Shown: positions 46,323 to 56,101, counted from the first letter of the stretch. The stretch: DNA of 64,000 nt from Stratiformator vulcanicus (GCF_007744515.1 NZ_CP036268.1:2891712-2955711), one strand, 5' to 3'. Numbers and translations: made by a program. Notes: a model not told the origin generated them from the letters alone.

Positions 46323-47984
46323 ATGTCTAAGCCCTCGATGGAAAAGATCGTCGCCCTCTGCAAACGGCGGGGCCTGATCTTTCAAGACTCGGAAATCTAC
46401 GGCGGCCAGAACGGCTTTTGGGATTACGGCCCGCTCGGCGTGCTGCTGAAGCGAAATGTTCGCGAGGCGTGGTGGCACGACATGGTCGGCAGCCACGACG
46501 AGTTGGAAGCACCCGCCGGTGCGCCGTCGCCCTTCGACATGGTGGGTGTCGAAACCTCGATCATCATGCACCCGCAGGTCTGGAAGTGCAGCGGCCACTA
46601 CGACCTGTTTCACGACTTTATGGTCGATTGTCGAGAGACCAAGAGCCGCTATCGCTTCGACCATGTCGTCGGTCAATTTGCGACTGCGAAGCACGCGAAA
46701 GAAGACGATGCCGAGCCGGTGACACTCTTCATAACAGTGGCGGGCGACTCGGATGACACCGGCGACGCTCTGATTACGCGGGCCTGTGAGGTCTTCGGTC
46801 TGAAGAAAAAGAAGGCCGATCGCATCGAGTGGAGCGGTTCGATCACACCGCTGAGTAATGCCGTCGAGCTTCCGGAGTTCTCTTGGGACACGACGGTCGG
46901 TCCCGAAGCATCCAAGCCGGGCACGTTGACGGAACCCCGCGAGTTCAACTTGATGTTCAAGACGACGCTCGGCGCCTTGGGTGGCGACGCCGACGCGGCA
47001 TTCCTTCGTCCGGAAACGGCGCAGGGCATCTTCGTCAACTTTAAGAACGTGCTCGACAGCAGCCGGGTGAAAATCCCCTTTGGCGTCGCGCAAGTCGGCA
47101 AGAGCTTCCGCAACGAGATCACGCCGCGGAACTTCACGTTCCGCTCCCGCGAATTCGAACAGATGGAAATCGAGTTCTTCTGCCATCCCAACCAGTCGTC
47201 TGACTGGTACCAGTACTGGCGCGAACGCCGATTCGCCTGGTACAAGGGCCTCGGCATCTCGGAGGAGAACCTGATTCTGCGGGAGCACCACAAAGAGGAA
47301 CTGGCGCACTACTCAGTCGGCACGGCTGATATCGAGTACGCATTTCCGTTTCTTGATGACGGCGAGTACGGCGAATTGGAAGGCGTGGCTCACCGCGGCG
47401 ACTTTGATCTGCGTTCTCATACGGAAGGCAAGCTCGTCAACAAGGGCGGCGAACTCGTCGTTGAAGAGGGTGAGGATGGCAAGCCGAAGTATCGCGGCAG
47501 CGGCAAGGACCTTTCATATTTCGATGATCAGTCACGCGAGAGGTTCATCCCGCATGTGATTGAACCCTCCGCCGGTGCGGACCGGGCGACATTGGCGTTC
47601 ATTTGCGAGGCCTACTACGAGGACGAGCAGCCGGACGACAAAGGTAACATGCAGTCGCGGACGGTGATGCGATTTCACCCGCGGATTGCCCCGATCAAAG
47701 TCGCGGTCCTGCCTCTGATCAAGAAAGAAGGCATGCCGGAGAAAGCTGCGGAGATCTATCGTGGTTTCAAAAAGGCCGGCATTGAGGCCTTTTATGATCA
47801 GCAGGGCGCGATCGGCCGCCGCTACCGTCGGCAGGACGAAGCCGGAACGCCCTTCTGCGTGACGATCGACGGCGAGACCGCCTCGGATGGCAAAGTCACG
47901 CTCCGCGATCGCGATTCCTTGGAGCAAAGCCGCATAGCCGTCGACGAGATTGTCGCTGCGATTTCGGAGAAAGTTCGCGGATGA
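46323..47984 (+). CDS. glyS: Glycyl-tRNA synthetase (dimeric, alpha2 type)
   Basis: It charges tRNA-Gly. The 553-aa single-chain class II enzyme is of the eukaryote/archaeal-like type and not the alpha2beta2 GlyQ/GlyS type. Motif 1-region GLIFQDSEIYGGQNGFWDYG, FLRPETAQGIFVNFKN (motif 2 region), FRNEITPRNFTFRSREFEQM, and the C-terminal anticodon-binding domain from about residue 450 (VAVLPLIKKEGMPEKAAEIY, YDQQGAIGRRYRRQDEAGTP). The segment after DHVVG (residues about 115-180) is Lys/Glu-rich and lacks the CxxC pairs seen in some relatives. AAGGA is seven bases before ATG 46323. Confidence 0.95.
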   Translation: MSKPSMEKIVALCKRRGLIFQDSEIYGGQNGFWDYGPLGVLLKRNVREAWWHDMVGSHDELEAPAGAPSPFDMVGVETSIIMHPQVWKCSGHYDLFHDFMVDCRETKSRYRFDHVVGQFATAKHAKEDDAEPVTLFITVAGDSDDTGDALITRACEVFGLKKKKADRIEWSGSITPLSNAVELPEFSWDTTVGPEASKPGTLTEPREFNLMFKTTLGALGGDADAAFLRPETAQGIFVNFKNVLDSSRVKIPFGVAQVGKSFRNEITPRNFTFRSREFEQMEIEFFCHPNQSSDWYQYWRERRFAWYKGLGISEENLILREHHKEELAHYSVGTADIEYAFPFLDDGEYGELEGVAHRGDFDLRSHTEGKLVNKGGELVVEEGEDGKPKYRGSGKDLSYFDDQSRERFIPHVIEPSAGADRATLAFICEAYYEDEQPDDKGNMQSRTVMRFHPRIAPIKVAVLPLIKKEGMPEKAAEIYRGFKKAGIEAFYDQQGAIGRRYRRQDEAGTPFCVTIDGETASDGKVTLRDRDSLEQSRIAVDEIVAAISEKVRG

Positions 47985-48083
47985 ACCTTGGATTCGCCGT
48001 GAATGATTCGACGTAGTGCGTTGACCCTCCCTCCAGCCCCCCGATAATGCGGTTGAGGGGCCCGTTACGCAGGGAGTCGAACA

Positions 48084-49379
48084 ATGTCATTTCGCGGTTT
48101 GTCGTCCATCGTTGTTTTGGCAACGCTTGTCGCTGCATCGACCGCGGTCGCGCAGACGCTGAATTCAGGCGGGGACCGCGGACGTACACAAGTCCGCTCA
48201 CCCACCCAACAGATCAGCCCGGGCAACTACCAGCAGCCACCGCAACAGTTCGCCCCCAGTCAACCGGCTCCGAATCAGACTCGCGGCTACCAATACGATG
48301 GCCGTAACCAATCCCGTGGTGGCTACGACTATCGCCAGAGCGGTGGATACGGTTATGGCCGAGGCAGGTCTTACGGGAATTACGGCTTCGGTGGCGGGTA
48401 CGGACTTCAGGGCGGATATGGCTACCGTTCGTACGTCGGTGGATTTGGCGGCATCGGCGGATTCGGTGGCATCGGCTATTACGGACCGTCGTCCGTATCC
48501 ATCAACGTCGGGCCATTCAGCTATTATCGCGGTCCCGTCGGCGGAATCGGATTCGGAGGGATCGGATACCAGCCTTACATACCGCAAACGATCAATTCGC
48601 AGCTCGGCTACGGATATCAAGGCGTCAATCCGCTTGGCAATCCGGCGTTGCAGGAAGCCTGGGCCGAAAACGATCAGCGGTGGAATCAGCCGATCAACCC
48701 CGGCGATCCTGCTCAACTGCTCGATGGAATCCCGGATCCTCCTTCGACCGAAGCGATGAAACGCTCGTTCCGCCTTGAGGCACAAGGGGACGAATATTTC
48801 CGGCGGCAGGACTACAGCGAAGCCTACAAAAAATATCGAGATGCGGCCGCAGCAGCACCGGGACTGGGCAGTCCGCACTTTCGGCTCGGATTTGTGCTGA
48901 TGCAGTTGAGTCGATTCGATCGGGCCGGACGGGAGTTTGCCCTCGGCACGAAGGTTGATCCCACGCAAGTGACGATCGGCACCTCACTGGATGAGTTGTA
49001 CGGCGATAACGAAATTGCAAAGTCGGTGATGAAGGATCGGCTCACCACATGGGTGACGGAAGACATTCGCGATCCGGACCGCCTGTTCGTGTTGGGTGTG
49101 ATGATGCACTTCGATGGTGATGATCGTGCCCGCGAACCTTTCGAAGCAGCTTGGCGGCTTAGCGGTGGCAGTAAAAAACTGTCGGCGTACTTGAACCCCG
49201 TGAAAATCGAAAAGGCCGACGCCAACGATGGTCTGCCTCGAGCAGCTGATCCGAACGCTGGCGAACTCGGACCACAGTTACCGCAGGAGCAAGGCGCACC
49301 GTTACCGGAAGACGGTGGTCTCCCACCGCTGCCGGCACCGGTTGAACCGGTCGAAGAGATCAGTACTCCGACGATTTGA
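48084..49379 (+). CDS. Secreted Gly/Tyr-rich protein with TPR-like part
   Basis: Hypothetical, 431 aa. A signal peptide (about residues 1-23, ending TAVAQ). Residues 25-75 are Gln/Pro/Arg-rich, and about 75-165 form a Gly-Tyr-Arg low-complexity tract (repeats of GGYGYG, GGFGGIGG type). A helical part follows with two TPR-like repeats (LEAQGDEYFRRQDYSEAYKK and SPHFRLGFVLMQLSRFDRAG), and a Pro/Glu-rich tail. It is probably a cell-envelope or matrix-associated scaffold. GGGAG is eight bases before the ATG. Confidence 0.7.
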   Translation: MSFRGLSSIVVLATLVAASTAVAQTLNSGGDRGRTQVRSPTQQISPGNYQQPPQQFAPSQPAPNQTRGYQYDGRNQSRGGYDYRQSGGYGYGRGRSYGNYGFGGGYGLQGGYGYRSYVGGFGGIGGFGGIGYYGPSSVSINVGPFSYYRGPVGGIGFGGIGYQPYIPQTINSQLGYGYQGVNPLGNPALQEAWAENDQRWNQPINPGDPAQLLDGIPDPPSTEAMKRSFRLEAQGDEYFRRQDYSEAYKKYRDAAAAAPGLGSPHFRLGFVLMQLSRFDRAGREFALGTKVDPTQVTIGTSLDELYGDNEIAKSVMKDRLTTWVTEDIRDPDRLFVLGVMMHFDGDDRAREPFEAAWRLSGGSKKLSAYLNPVKIEKADANDGLPRAADPNAGELGPQLPQEQGAPLPEDGGLPPLPAPVEPVEEISTPTI

Positions 49380-49493
49380 GAGAATTCGTCGGAGAGACGC
49401 CAGAGCGGGCAAGGGGTCCGTCTGACAGATCGCTCCTGACTCGTTAGACTCGCTTGGACTGTCATCCGGCGACGTTGCCGGAATTGCCATTCC

Positions 49494-50342
49494 ATGAAGG
49501 TCGGTCGATTGGACGAGTCACAACGTACAGAGAGTGACGCAGCCGCGACCACGCCAAATTCGCGACGTCTCCTCGTCACAGTCTGCACGTACAACGAGCG
49601 AGAGAACTTAGCGAAATTGATCGAAGGGGTCAGTAAAGCCGCACCCGATGCGGATATCCTGGTGCTCGACGATCTTTCTCCCGACGGTACCGGCGAACTG
49701 GCCGACGAACTTAAAAATAGTTATCCGCGACTTAATGTGATTCACCGTGGCGGCACGCGGGGACTCGGTCGCGCGATGGTCGAGGGATTTCAATTCGGCA
49801 TCAAACAGGGTTACGACTTGCTCGTGAATCTTGATGCCGACCTCAGTCACGACCCGGCAGCGATCCCGAGCCTTGTCGCCGCAATCGACGAAGCAGATGT
49901 CGTGATCGGCTCGCGTTACGTGCCGGGCGGCGAGATTCGGGGGTGGGGACCGCGTCGACATTTCATGAGCCGCGGAATTAATTTCTATTCCCGCGTCGCC
50001 CTCGGCTTGTCGTCACGCGATATCAGCGGTTCATTTCGGTGCTATCGCGTCAGCACGCTCGCGAAAATCGACTTCGACCAAATCATCTCGCACGGCTACG
50101 CCTTCATGGAAGAGATCATTTTCCGCTGTCGGCAGACCGGAGCGAGGATCGTTGAACGACCGATCATTTTTCTCGATCGCGAAGAAGGTGAGTCGAAGAT
50201 CAATTTGGCCGAGTGCTGCCGCGCCGTGGTAAACATCGCGACGCTTTGCTTGGAACGCCGCAAGACGCAGCGCAAGTCGACCGCCAAAGATTCGCCGGCC
50301 GAGGTGCCTTCGGATCCCTCGGTCACGACCGTGAAGTCTTGA
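49494..50342 (+). CDS. DPM-like polyprenol-phosphate sugar transferase (GT2)
   Basis: A 282-aa family 2 glycosyltransferase like dolichol-phosphate mannose synthase. VTVCTYNERENLAKLIEGV and ILVLDDLSPDGTGELADEL bind the nucleotide. VNLDADLSHDPAAIPSL carries the metal-binding DAD. GSRYVPGGEIRGWG and GSFRCYR follow, then an amphipathic end (VERPIIFLDREEGESKINL) without a transmembrane extension. It would transfer a sugar from NDP-sugar to polyprenyl phosphate at the membrane, feeding GT39/ArnT-like transferases such as the one at 9520. A second, related enzyme is at 59714. Confidence 0.88.
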   Translation: MKVGRLDESQRTESDAAATTPNSRRLLVTVCTYNERENLAKLIEGVSKAAPDADILVLDDLSPDGTGELADELKNSYPRLNVIHRGGTRGLGRAMVEGFQFGIKQGYDLLVNLDADLSHDPAAIPSLVAAIDEADVVIGSRYVPGGEIRGWGPRRHFMSRGINFYSRVALGLSSRDISGSFRCYRVSTLAKIDFDQIISHGYAFMEEIIFRCRQTGARIVERPIIFLDREEGESKINLAECCRAVVNIATLCLERRKTQRKSTAKDSPAEVPSDPSVTTVKS

Positions 50343-50408
50343 GTTACGGTCAGAACGCCATCAAAAGTTTGTCGCACCACACCGTTTGATCGCGTTACTT
50401 GAACCACG

Positions 50409-51248
50409 CTAATCGTGGGAATGCTCGTCGGTCGGAAAATTACCGCTTTGGACATCGGCAACGTATCGGCCGGCCGCGTCTTCGACGATCGTCGCGAGAT
50501 CGACATACTGCTTTAGGAATTTCGGGCGAAAACCGGTGAGCCCCAACATGTCGGGGCCGACAAGTACCTGGCCATCGCACTCTGGACCGGCGCCGATTCC
50601 GATCGTCGGGATTTCGAGAGATGCGGTGATTTCGGCGGCGAGGTCTTGCGGGATCAATTCGAGGACCACGGCGAACGCGCCCGCCTCTTGTGCTGCGAGC
50701 GCATCGCGTTTCAGGCCGGTCGATTCGCGTTGGATACGGCTCATTCCGCCGAGTGCGTGCACCGCTTGAGGCCTTAACCCGACGTGCCCCATGACAGGAA
50801 TGCCTGCATCGGCAATCGCGCGGATCGTTGCCGACTGCTCGCGTCCGCCCTCCAATTTGACCGCGGCAGCGCCGGATTCCTTGAGGATACGTCCTGCGCT
50901 TCTCAGAGCGTCTTTCGGGCCGACCTGATAACTCATGAATGGGAGGTCGGCCACAACCAAGGCCCGACGCGTCGCCCGAGCCACGATCTCTGCGTGGTAA
51001 ATGATCTCATCCAATGTAACCGGCAGTGTCGTCGACTTGCCCTGCACGACCATCCCGAGCGTGTCGCCGACGAGAATCGCGTCGACGCCGCCGGAATCGA
51101 ACAAACGGGCCAGTGGTTCATCGTAGGCCGTCAGCATGGCGAGTTTTCGCCGACCTTTGGCTTCTCGGAATTTTGGAACCGTCATTCGCGACCGCCGCGA
51201 TGGGGCTTCGCTACTCTTAGATGACGAACTGTCGGGCTTCTCGGGCAT
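50409..51248 (-). CDS. panB: 3-methyl-2-oxobutanoate hydroxymethyltransferase
   Basis: The first committed enzyme of pantothenate synthesis, making ketopantoate from ketoisovalerate. A (beta/alpha)8 barrel of 279 aa: KLAMLTAYDEPLARLFDSGG, AILVGDTLGMVVQGKSTTLP, VVADLPFMSYQVGPKDALRS, AAAVKLEGGREQ, VMGHVGLRPQAVHALGG, and ASLEIPTIGIGAGPECDGQV with the C-terminal VGPDMLGLTG. An extra N-terminal about 20 residues are Ser-rich. It appears monocistronic and is convergent with the upstream glycosyltransferase. Its substrate comes from the valine branch served by ilvC. Confidence 0.97.
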   Translation of the reverse strand: MPEKPDSSSSKSSEAPSRRSRMTVPKFREAKGRRKLAMLTAYDEPLARLFDSGGVDAILVGDTLGMVVQGKSTTLPVTLDEIIYHAEIVARATRRALVVADLPFMSYQVGPKDALRSAGRILKESGAAAVKLEGGREQSATIRAIADAGIPVMGHVGLRPQAVHALGGMSRIQRESTGLKRDALAAQEAGAFAVVLELIPQDLAAEITASLEIPTIGIGAGPECDGQVLVGPDMLGLTGFRPKFLKQYVDLATIVEDAAGRYVADVQSGNFPTDEHSHD

Positions 51249-51479
51249 TGCGGGTTCTCAATTCAGGATCGCGGAGCGCGTTCGCCAGAAGGGACGGCTT
51301 GCCGCTAAGACATGTTCGCGACCTGTCCGCACTCGTCAACTAAGCCGCGGTATCGTGCAATATTGCCGTTTGAGCAAAATTGCCTGATCAAAAACGCCAC
51401 ACTTACGGCAGGGTCACCCAATGTCGTCAGAGATCACTCGGACGCCGATCGGCGCAAACACCTGTCGCACTGTATGTTA
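51249..51479. other. Spacer upstream of panB
   Basis: No gene. The panB promoter should be in the left part. TATGTT at 51475-51480 could be a -10 box for plus-strand transcription into the candidate RNA, but the -35 region is not clear. Confidence 0.4.
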
Positions 51480-51618
51480 GGTAGAAGCACAAATTTGAAA
51501 ACGGATTAGGCATTGCTTGTGCATGGTAGTTAAGCACCGTTCGGCGGAGTTTGGCCCGCATTCGTCCGAGCGGGATGGGAATGGCGTCTCGAGGATGTTC
51601 CTCGAGACGCCTTTTTTT
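51480..51618 (+). ncRNA. Candidate small RNA or trxB leader
   Basis: No protein gene lies on the plus strand upstream of the strong terminator at 51583-51618, yet its orientation shows it ends plus-strand transcription. The preceding bases can fold: CCCGC-loop-GCGGG near 51555-51574 and CCG-TT-CGG near 51538-51545. The most economical reading is a small untranslated RNA of about 90-140 nt. Alternatively it is a premature-termination leader controlling trxB, whose start codon is 146 nt past the terminator. The 5' end is a guess. Confidence 0.4.
51583..51618 (+). terminator. Orphan intrinsic terminator
   Basis: A 13-bp perfect stem (GGCGTCTCGAGGA 51583-51595 with TCCTCGAGACGCC 51599-51611, loop TGT) is followed by T7 (51612-51618). 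The U-tract exists only in the plus direction. It is one of the strongest terminators in the window and has no plus-strand CDS before it within 1.2 kb. Confidence 0.92.
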
Positions 51619-51763
51619 GCGCCATGCCGGAAAACGTCTGACTCTCGCCGACGCAGAGAAGCGCCTGCGGCCGGGCGGTCAGTTGCCGGACTTTCAAGCC
51701 CCCGCTATCGTGCCTCAGAGACTTTGGAATGAGCTGACAACGGCGCAAAATACGGAGCGGCAC

Positions 51764-52819
51764 GTGGCAGAACGGGTAGTCATCATCGGATCGGGTCCGG
51801 CCGGTTGGGCCGCGGCGATTTATACGTCCCGCGCGCAGTTGAAACCGCTGTGCATCGAAGGGGCTCAGACCCAAGAAAACTACGTGCAAGGCACGTTGCC
51901 CTTGGGACAGCTCGCTTTGACGACCGAAGTCGAGAACTATCCCGGTTTTCCCGCGGGCGAGTTGAGCGGTTACCTCTCGAGCTCACTCGACAAGGCCGAG
52001 CTGGATCAGGTGCCGGTCCTCGATCATCAAGAGACGGTTACCGGTCCGCAGTTGATGAATCTCATGCGGAAGCAGGCGAAGAATTTCGGCACGAAGGTCA
52101 TGACCGACGATGTCGTTGACGTCGATTTCTCGGAACGCCCCTTCAAGCTCAAAACGCTCAGCGGAGAAACGGTCGAAGCCGAATCGGTCATCATCGCGAC
52201 TGGGGCACGGGCCAACTGGCTCGGTTTGGAGTCTGAAAACAAGTTCAAGAACAACGGCGTCTCAGCCTGTGCCGTCTGCGATGGGGCATTACCACGCTTT
52301 CGTGAGAATCCACTGGTGGTCGTCGGTGGCGGCGACAGCGCGATGGAAGAAGCGACCTTTCTCACGAAGTACGCGTCGAAGGTCTATATCATCCACCGAC
52401 GCGAAGAGTTTCGCGCCAGCAAAATCATGGCCGAGCGAGCCCTCAACAATCCGAAGATCGAGGTGAAGTGGAACTCGGAAGTCGAGGAAGTCCTCGGCAG
52501 TGATGACAAAGGCGTCACGGGAGTTCGATTGGCAAGCACGGTCGAGGAGGGCAAGACGGAAGAACTCGACGCGACCGGCATGTTCACAGCGATCGGGCAC
52601 ACTCCCAATACCGAGTTCTTAAAAGGTCACGTCGATCTGTCTGAGAGTGGCTACGTCGTGTGGACCAAACCGTTCCGCACGAACACCAACGTTGAAGGTG
52701 TTTTCGCCGCCGGGGATGTCGCCGACGACCAATATCGCCAAGCGGTGACCGCGGCCGGCACAGGATGCATGGCGGCCCTTGATGCGGAACGCTGGCTGGC
52801 CGCCGAAGGAATTCATTAG
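51764..52819 (+). CDS. trxB: Thioredoxin-disulfide reductase
   Basis: An NADPH-dependent flavoenzyme that reduces thioredoxin. The 351-aa protein has the FAD site [20 protein letters not shown], the redox-active pair in [14 protein letters not shown] (CxxC), the NADPH site [30 protein letters not shown], and the final FAD block [21 protein letters not shown] start it at GTG 51764, six bases after GGAG; the open frame extends upstream through the orphan terminator, which is not coding. At about 30 residues above the E. coli enzyme, the extra length is spread in loops. Confidence 0.96.
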   Translation: MAERVVIIGSGPAGWAAAIYTSRAQLKPLCIEGAQTQENYVQGTLPLGQLALTTEVENYPGFPAGELSGYLSSSLDKAELDQVPVLDHQETVTGPQLMNLMRKQAKNFGTKVMTDDVVDVDFSERPFKLKTLSGETVEAESVIIATGARANWLGLESENKFKNNGVSACAVCDGALPRFRENPLVVVGGGDSAMEEATFLTKYASKVYIIHRREEFRASKIMAERALNNPKIEVKWNSEVEEVLGSDDKGVTGVRLASTVEEGKTEELDATGMFTAIGHTPNTEFLKGHVDLSESGYVVWTKPFRTNTNVEGVFAAGDVADDQYRQAVTAAGTGCMAALDAERWLAAEGIH

Positions 52820-52902
52820 CCTCGGCAACGGCATCAAGTCGTTGAATTTGCGATGAGCGTGCGGCTGATTCTTGTAATGAACACTGCCTCAGCGGGTTGA
52901 TT

Positions 52903-54039
52903 ATGCTGACAAAAGATGGCTGCCTCGAACGTCGAAAACGATTCTGGGACGAAGTCCCCGACGAAGCCGAGTGGGCTCTGATCGCCGACCCGCGGCATTT
53001 GAATTACTTGGCAAATTTCTGGGTGCAGCCGCTCAGCTTTTCATTCGGAGAGCGCGGGATTTTGCTCTTGGAACGGGAAGGGCGAGCGACGCTTCTTGCC
53101 GATAACTTCGCTTTCCGTTCGGCATCCGCGGAACCGTACGTCGATCGCGAGCAACTGACCTATTGGTACGACCACAAGCATTCGGTCATCAATCGCGATT
53201 ACGCTTTGTTTGAGGCCGTCAAATCGATCGCGCCGGAGTTGACAGCTCGATCGGGCGTCATTGAATCGACTTGGTTACCCGCCGGCATTGTGCCCTTACT
53301 TGAGAGCGCGAACGTTCTGGAGGGTGTCGAAGTCGGGCCGATCTTGCGGACGCTGCGGCGATCAAAGCACGACGATGAAATCGTACTCTTGCGAAAATGC
53401 ATGGCGGCGGGCGATGCCGGACACGCCAGAGCACGCGAGGTGATTCGACCGGGCGTCTCCGAGCTCGACGTGTACCGCGAGATTCAATCGGCCGCGATCG
53501 CCGAGGCGGGGCGAGCCGCTATCGTCTACGGTGACTTTCGCGCGACAAACGCTGCTGAGCCGAAAGCGGGTGGACTGCCGACCGAGTATGTCATCAAAGA
53601 AGGCGACCTGTTCATTGTCGACTATTCGGTGATGCTCGACGGTTACCGCAGCGACTTCACGAATACGTACGCCGTGGGTGAGCCAACCCAGCGCCAACAG
53701 GAGCTCTTCGATGCCTGTGTCGCCGGTCTGGAGGCGGGTGAGAAAGCGATCGCTGTCGGAGCCAAGTGCGCCGACATTTACCAGACCGTCTCGAAACCGC
53801 TTGAAGAAGCGGGCGTTGGTCCGCTGGCCCATCATGCCGGACATGGCCTCGGCATGGGTCACCCCGAACCCCCGATCCTCGTGCCCGAAAGTGTCGACGA
53901 ACTACTCGAAGGTGACGTCGTCACTTTGGAGCCGGGAGTCTACGTCGAAGGTGTCGGGGGGATGCGCATCGAGCACAATATCCTCGTGACTTCTGACGGC
54001 GCAGAGCGGCTCAACGGTCAAACCATCTCGCTGACGTGA
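52903..54039 (+). CDS. M24 family aminopeptidase (Xaa-Pro type)
   Basis: A 378-aa pita-bread-fold metallopeptidase. A creatinase-type N-terminal domain (about residues 1-145) precedes the catalytic domain with the metal ligands in order: FIVDYSVMLDGYRSDFTNTY (two Asp), HHAGHGLGMGHPEPP (His), VTLEPGVYV (Glu) and GGMRIEHNILV (Glu). It probably removes N-terminal residues before proline, though the family includes creatinase and DMSP lyase-like enzymes. The stop overlaps the GTG of the bioF-like gene by four bases (GTGA), making a coupled trio with it and the next hydrolase. Confidence 0.92.
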   Translation: MLTKDGCLERRKRFWDEVPDEAEWALIADPRHLNYLANFWVQPLSFSFGERGILLLEREGRATLLADNFAFRSASAEPYVDREQLTYWYDHKHSVINRDYALFEAVKSIAPELTARSGVIESTWLPAGIVPLLESANVLEGVEVGPILRTLRRSKHDDEIVLLRKCMAAGDAGHARAREVIRPGVSELDVYREIQSAAIAEAGRAAIVYGDFRATNAAEPKAGGLPTEYVIKEGDLFIVDYSVMLDGYRSDFTNTYAVGEPTQRQQELFDACVAGLEAGEKAIAVGAKCADIYQTVSKPLEEAGVGPLAHHAGHGLGMGHPEPPILVPESVDELLEGDVVTLEPGVYVEGVGGMRIEHNILVTSDGAERLNGQTISLT

Positions 54040-55232
54040 CGATGCATGTGGCTGAAGCGACTCCTCTCGGGCGAACACCGACGGAACGGCTTGAATCGCT
54101 AGCGGCGGCCAATCTGCGTCGTGAGCGCCGCACTGTTCGTCCGATCGATGTTTGCTCCATCGAAATCGACGGGCGAACGCTGCTGAATTTCGGCTCGAAC
54201 GACTATCTCGGCCTGTCGAAACATCCGGACGTGCTCGAGGCCACAATCGAAGCTGTTCGGACCCACGGTGTCGGTTCGACCGCCAGTGCGTTGATCTGCG
54301 GCAGAACCGAATGGCACGAGCGGCTCGAACGCCGGTTGGCCGAGTTCGAAGGCGCCCAATCGGCCGTGCTTTTTCCGACTGGATACGCCGCGAATTTGGG
54401 AACGATCGCGGTTCTAGCGGGGGCCGCGGACACCGTTTTTTGCGAGCGCACCAATCACGCCTGCATCATCGACGGTTGCCGGCTTTCGGGAGCTCGACTT
54501 CGAGTGTTCCGTCGGGATCGTCTTGATCGGTTAGCCACGGAGTTGGATCGGTCGAAAAGTGGTCGGCTCATCGCGGTCGACGGAATTTTCAGCATGGAAG
54601 GTGATGTCGCACCGCTTCGTGAGTTACATGAACTCGCCGTGCGATATGACGCAACGCTTCTGATCGACGAAGCGCACGCGACGGGGATTCTGGGTGAGAC
54701 GGGTCGCGGCTCATGGGAGTCATGCGGGATTGATGACGATTCGGTCATCCGCATCGGAACCATGAGTAAAGCGCTCGGCGCGTGCGGTGGTTTCGTCGTG
54801 GGGCAGACCGACCTGACCGACCTGATCTGGAATACGGCCCGAACACAGATGTTTTCCACAGCATTGCCGCCGGCAGTTTGCGCTGCGGTCGTCACAGCGA
54901 TCGACGTGATCGCCGCGGAACCGAACCGCAGGTTGCATGTCAGAACATTGAGCAGGCGACTGCGGTCCTGCTTGGCCGACGTGGGGATCGAGACACTCGG
55001 CGATCCCGAGATTCCGATCGTTCCGGTGGTCGTCGGCGACCCGAAACGGGTGGTCGAAGCGTCGTCTCAACTTGCAGATCGCGGGTTCTTCGTCCCCGCC
55101 ATCCGACAACCCACCGTCCCGAGATCAAGCGATCGATTGCGGATGTCCCTCACAGCCGACCACAGCTTTGAAGAGGTCGAGCGGCTCGCAGCGGCGGTTG
55201 CTGACGTGGTTTCGAATGGGGGTGCGACGTGA
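54036..55232 (+). CDS. bioF: 8-amino-7-oxononanoate synthase / alpha-oxoamine synthase
   Basis: A PLP-dependent class II enzyme of 398 aa. [58 protein letters not shown] (Asp/His contacting PLP) and [16 protein letters not shown] (Lys Schiff base) are all present. As BioF it joins pimeloyl thioester and alanine in biotin synthesis, which bioB in this window would complete; but 2-amino-3-ketobutyrate ligase and other oxoamine synthases share these motifs. The start is GTG 54036 (overlapping the M24 stop) or ATG 54042. Its stop overlaps the next start by four bases. Confidence 0.88.
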   Translation: MTMHVAEATPLGRTPTERLESLAAANLRRERRTVRPIDVCSIEIDGRTLLNFGSNDYLGLSKHPDVLEATIEAVRTHGVGSTASALICGRTEWHERLERRLAEFEGAQSAVLFPTGYAANLGTIAVLAGAADTVFCERTNHACIIDGCRLSGARLRVFRRDRLDRLATELDRSKSGRLIAVDGIFSMEGDVAPLRELHELAVRYDATLLIDEAHATGILGETGRGSWESCGIDDDSVIRIGTMSKALGACGGFVVGQTDLTDLIWNTARTQMFSTALPPAVCAAVVTAIDVIAAEPNRRLHVRTLSRRLRSCLADVGIETLGDPEIPIVPVVVGDPKRVVEASSQLADRGFFVPAIRQPTVPRSSDRLRMSLTADHSFEEVERLAAAVADVVSNGGAT

Positions 55233-56101
55233 AGCCGACTCGCGACAAACTCGCCGACGAATACCCGTTCGAATCGAATTTTCTCGACATCGACGGGCAT
55301 CGATTGCACTACGTCGATGAGGGGGAGGGCGAGCCGATCCTCTGCGTACACGGCAACCCGACGTGGAGCTTCGCCTGGCGCCGCATCGTAAAGCGCTTCA
55401 GCGATAAGCACCGAGTGATCGCGATCGACCACATCGGCTGCGGATTATCGGACAAACCGCAGGACGCCCCATATACGCTCAGATTTCACATCGACAATCT
55501 GAAGCGATTGATCGAGCACCTCGACCTCCGCGGCGCGACGTTGGTCGCTCACGATTGGGGGGGGGCGATTGGCTGCGGAGCAGCGGGAGAACTGCCCGAT
55601 CGATTTGAGCGCCTGGTATTAATGAATACGGCGGCGTTTCGTTCGCAGCGGATTCCCTTTCGAATCGCGGTTTGCCGGTGGCCCGTCGTCGGCCCGCTTG
55701 GAGTCCGCGGCTTGAACTTATTCGCTCGAGCTGCGTTGACGATGGCGGTCGAACGAAAGTCTGACTTCAGTTCCTCGGCCAAAGCGGGGTATCTTGCCCC
55801 GTACGATTCGTGGTCGAACCGAGTGGCGATTCAACAGTTCGTCGAAGATATCCCGCTGAAGCCGAACCATCCCAGCTACGGGACGCTGGTCGGCGTCGAG
55901 CAGGGGTTGGAGCGGCTCAAGTCGAAGCCGACACTCTTGGTCTGGGGCATGAAAGACTGGTGCTTCTCGCCCTATTTTCTAGACGAATTCGAACGTCGGT
56001 TTCCCGACGCCAAAGTCGTTCTGCTCGACGATGTCGGGCACTACGTCTTTGAGGATGCCCCGGAAGAATTGGCGGGAGCAATCGAGGACTTCCTCAATTG
56101 A
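55229..56101 (+). CDS. Alpha/beta hydrolase, haloalkane-dehalogenase/OleB-like
   Basis: A 290-aa alpha/beta hydrolase. [11 protein letters not shown] forms the oxyanion/halide region, and the nucleophile elbow [10 protein letters not shown] has Asp instead of Ser, as in haloalkane dehalogenases and the beta-lactone decarboxylase Ole[18 protein letters not shown] and [14 protein letters not shown] supply the acid and His. The Asp nucleophile and the GMKDWCF phrase favour the HLD/OleB branch over an esterase. OleA, OleC and OleD are not here. GTG 55229 overlaps the bioF-like stop, so it is translationally coupled. Confidence 0.85.
   Translation: MKPTRDKLADEYPFESNFLDIDGHRLHYVDEGEGEPILCVHGNPTWSFAWRRIVKRFSDKHRVIAIDHIGCGLSDKPQDAPYTLRFHIDNLKRLIEHLDLRGATLVAHDWGGAIGCGAAGELPDRFERLVLMNTAAFRSQRIPFRIAVCRWPVVGPLGVRGLNLFARAALTMAVERKSDFSSSAKAGYLAPYDSWSNRVAIQQFVEDIPLKPNHPSYGTLVGVEQGLERLKSKPTLLVWGMKDWCFSPYFLDEFERRFPDAKVVLLDDVGHYVFEDAPEELAGAIEDFLN

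Noticed and set aside
46320-47309. Minus-strand open frame (329 codons) opposite glyS
   Set aside because: Antisense of glycyl-tRNA synthetase; composition typical of a mirror frame.
54036-56101. An ole (long-chain olefin) biosynthesis cluster
   Set aside because: The hydrolase resembles OleB, but OleA, OleC and OleD homologues are absent from the neighbourhood, so a complete pathway cannot be claimed.
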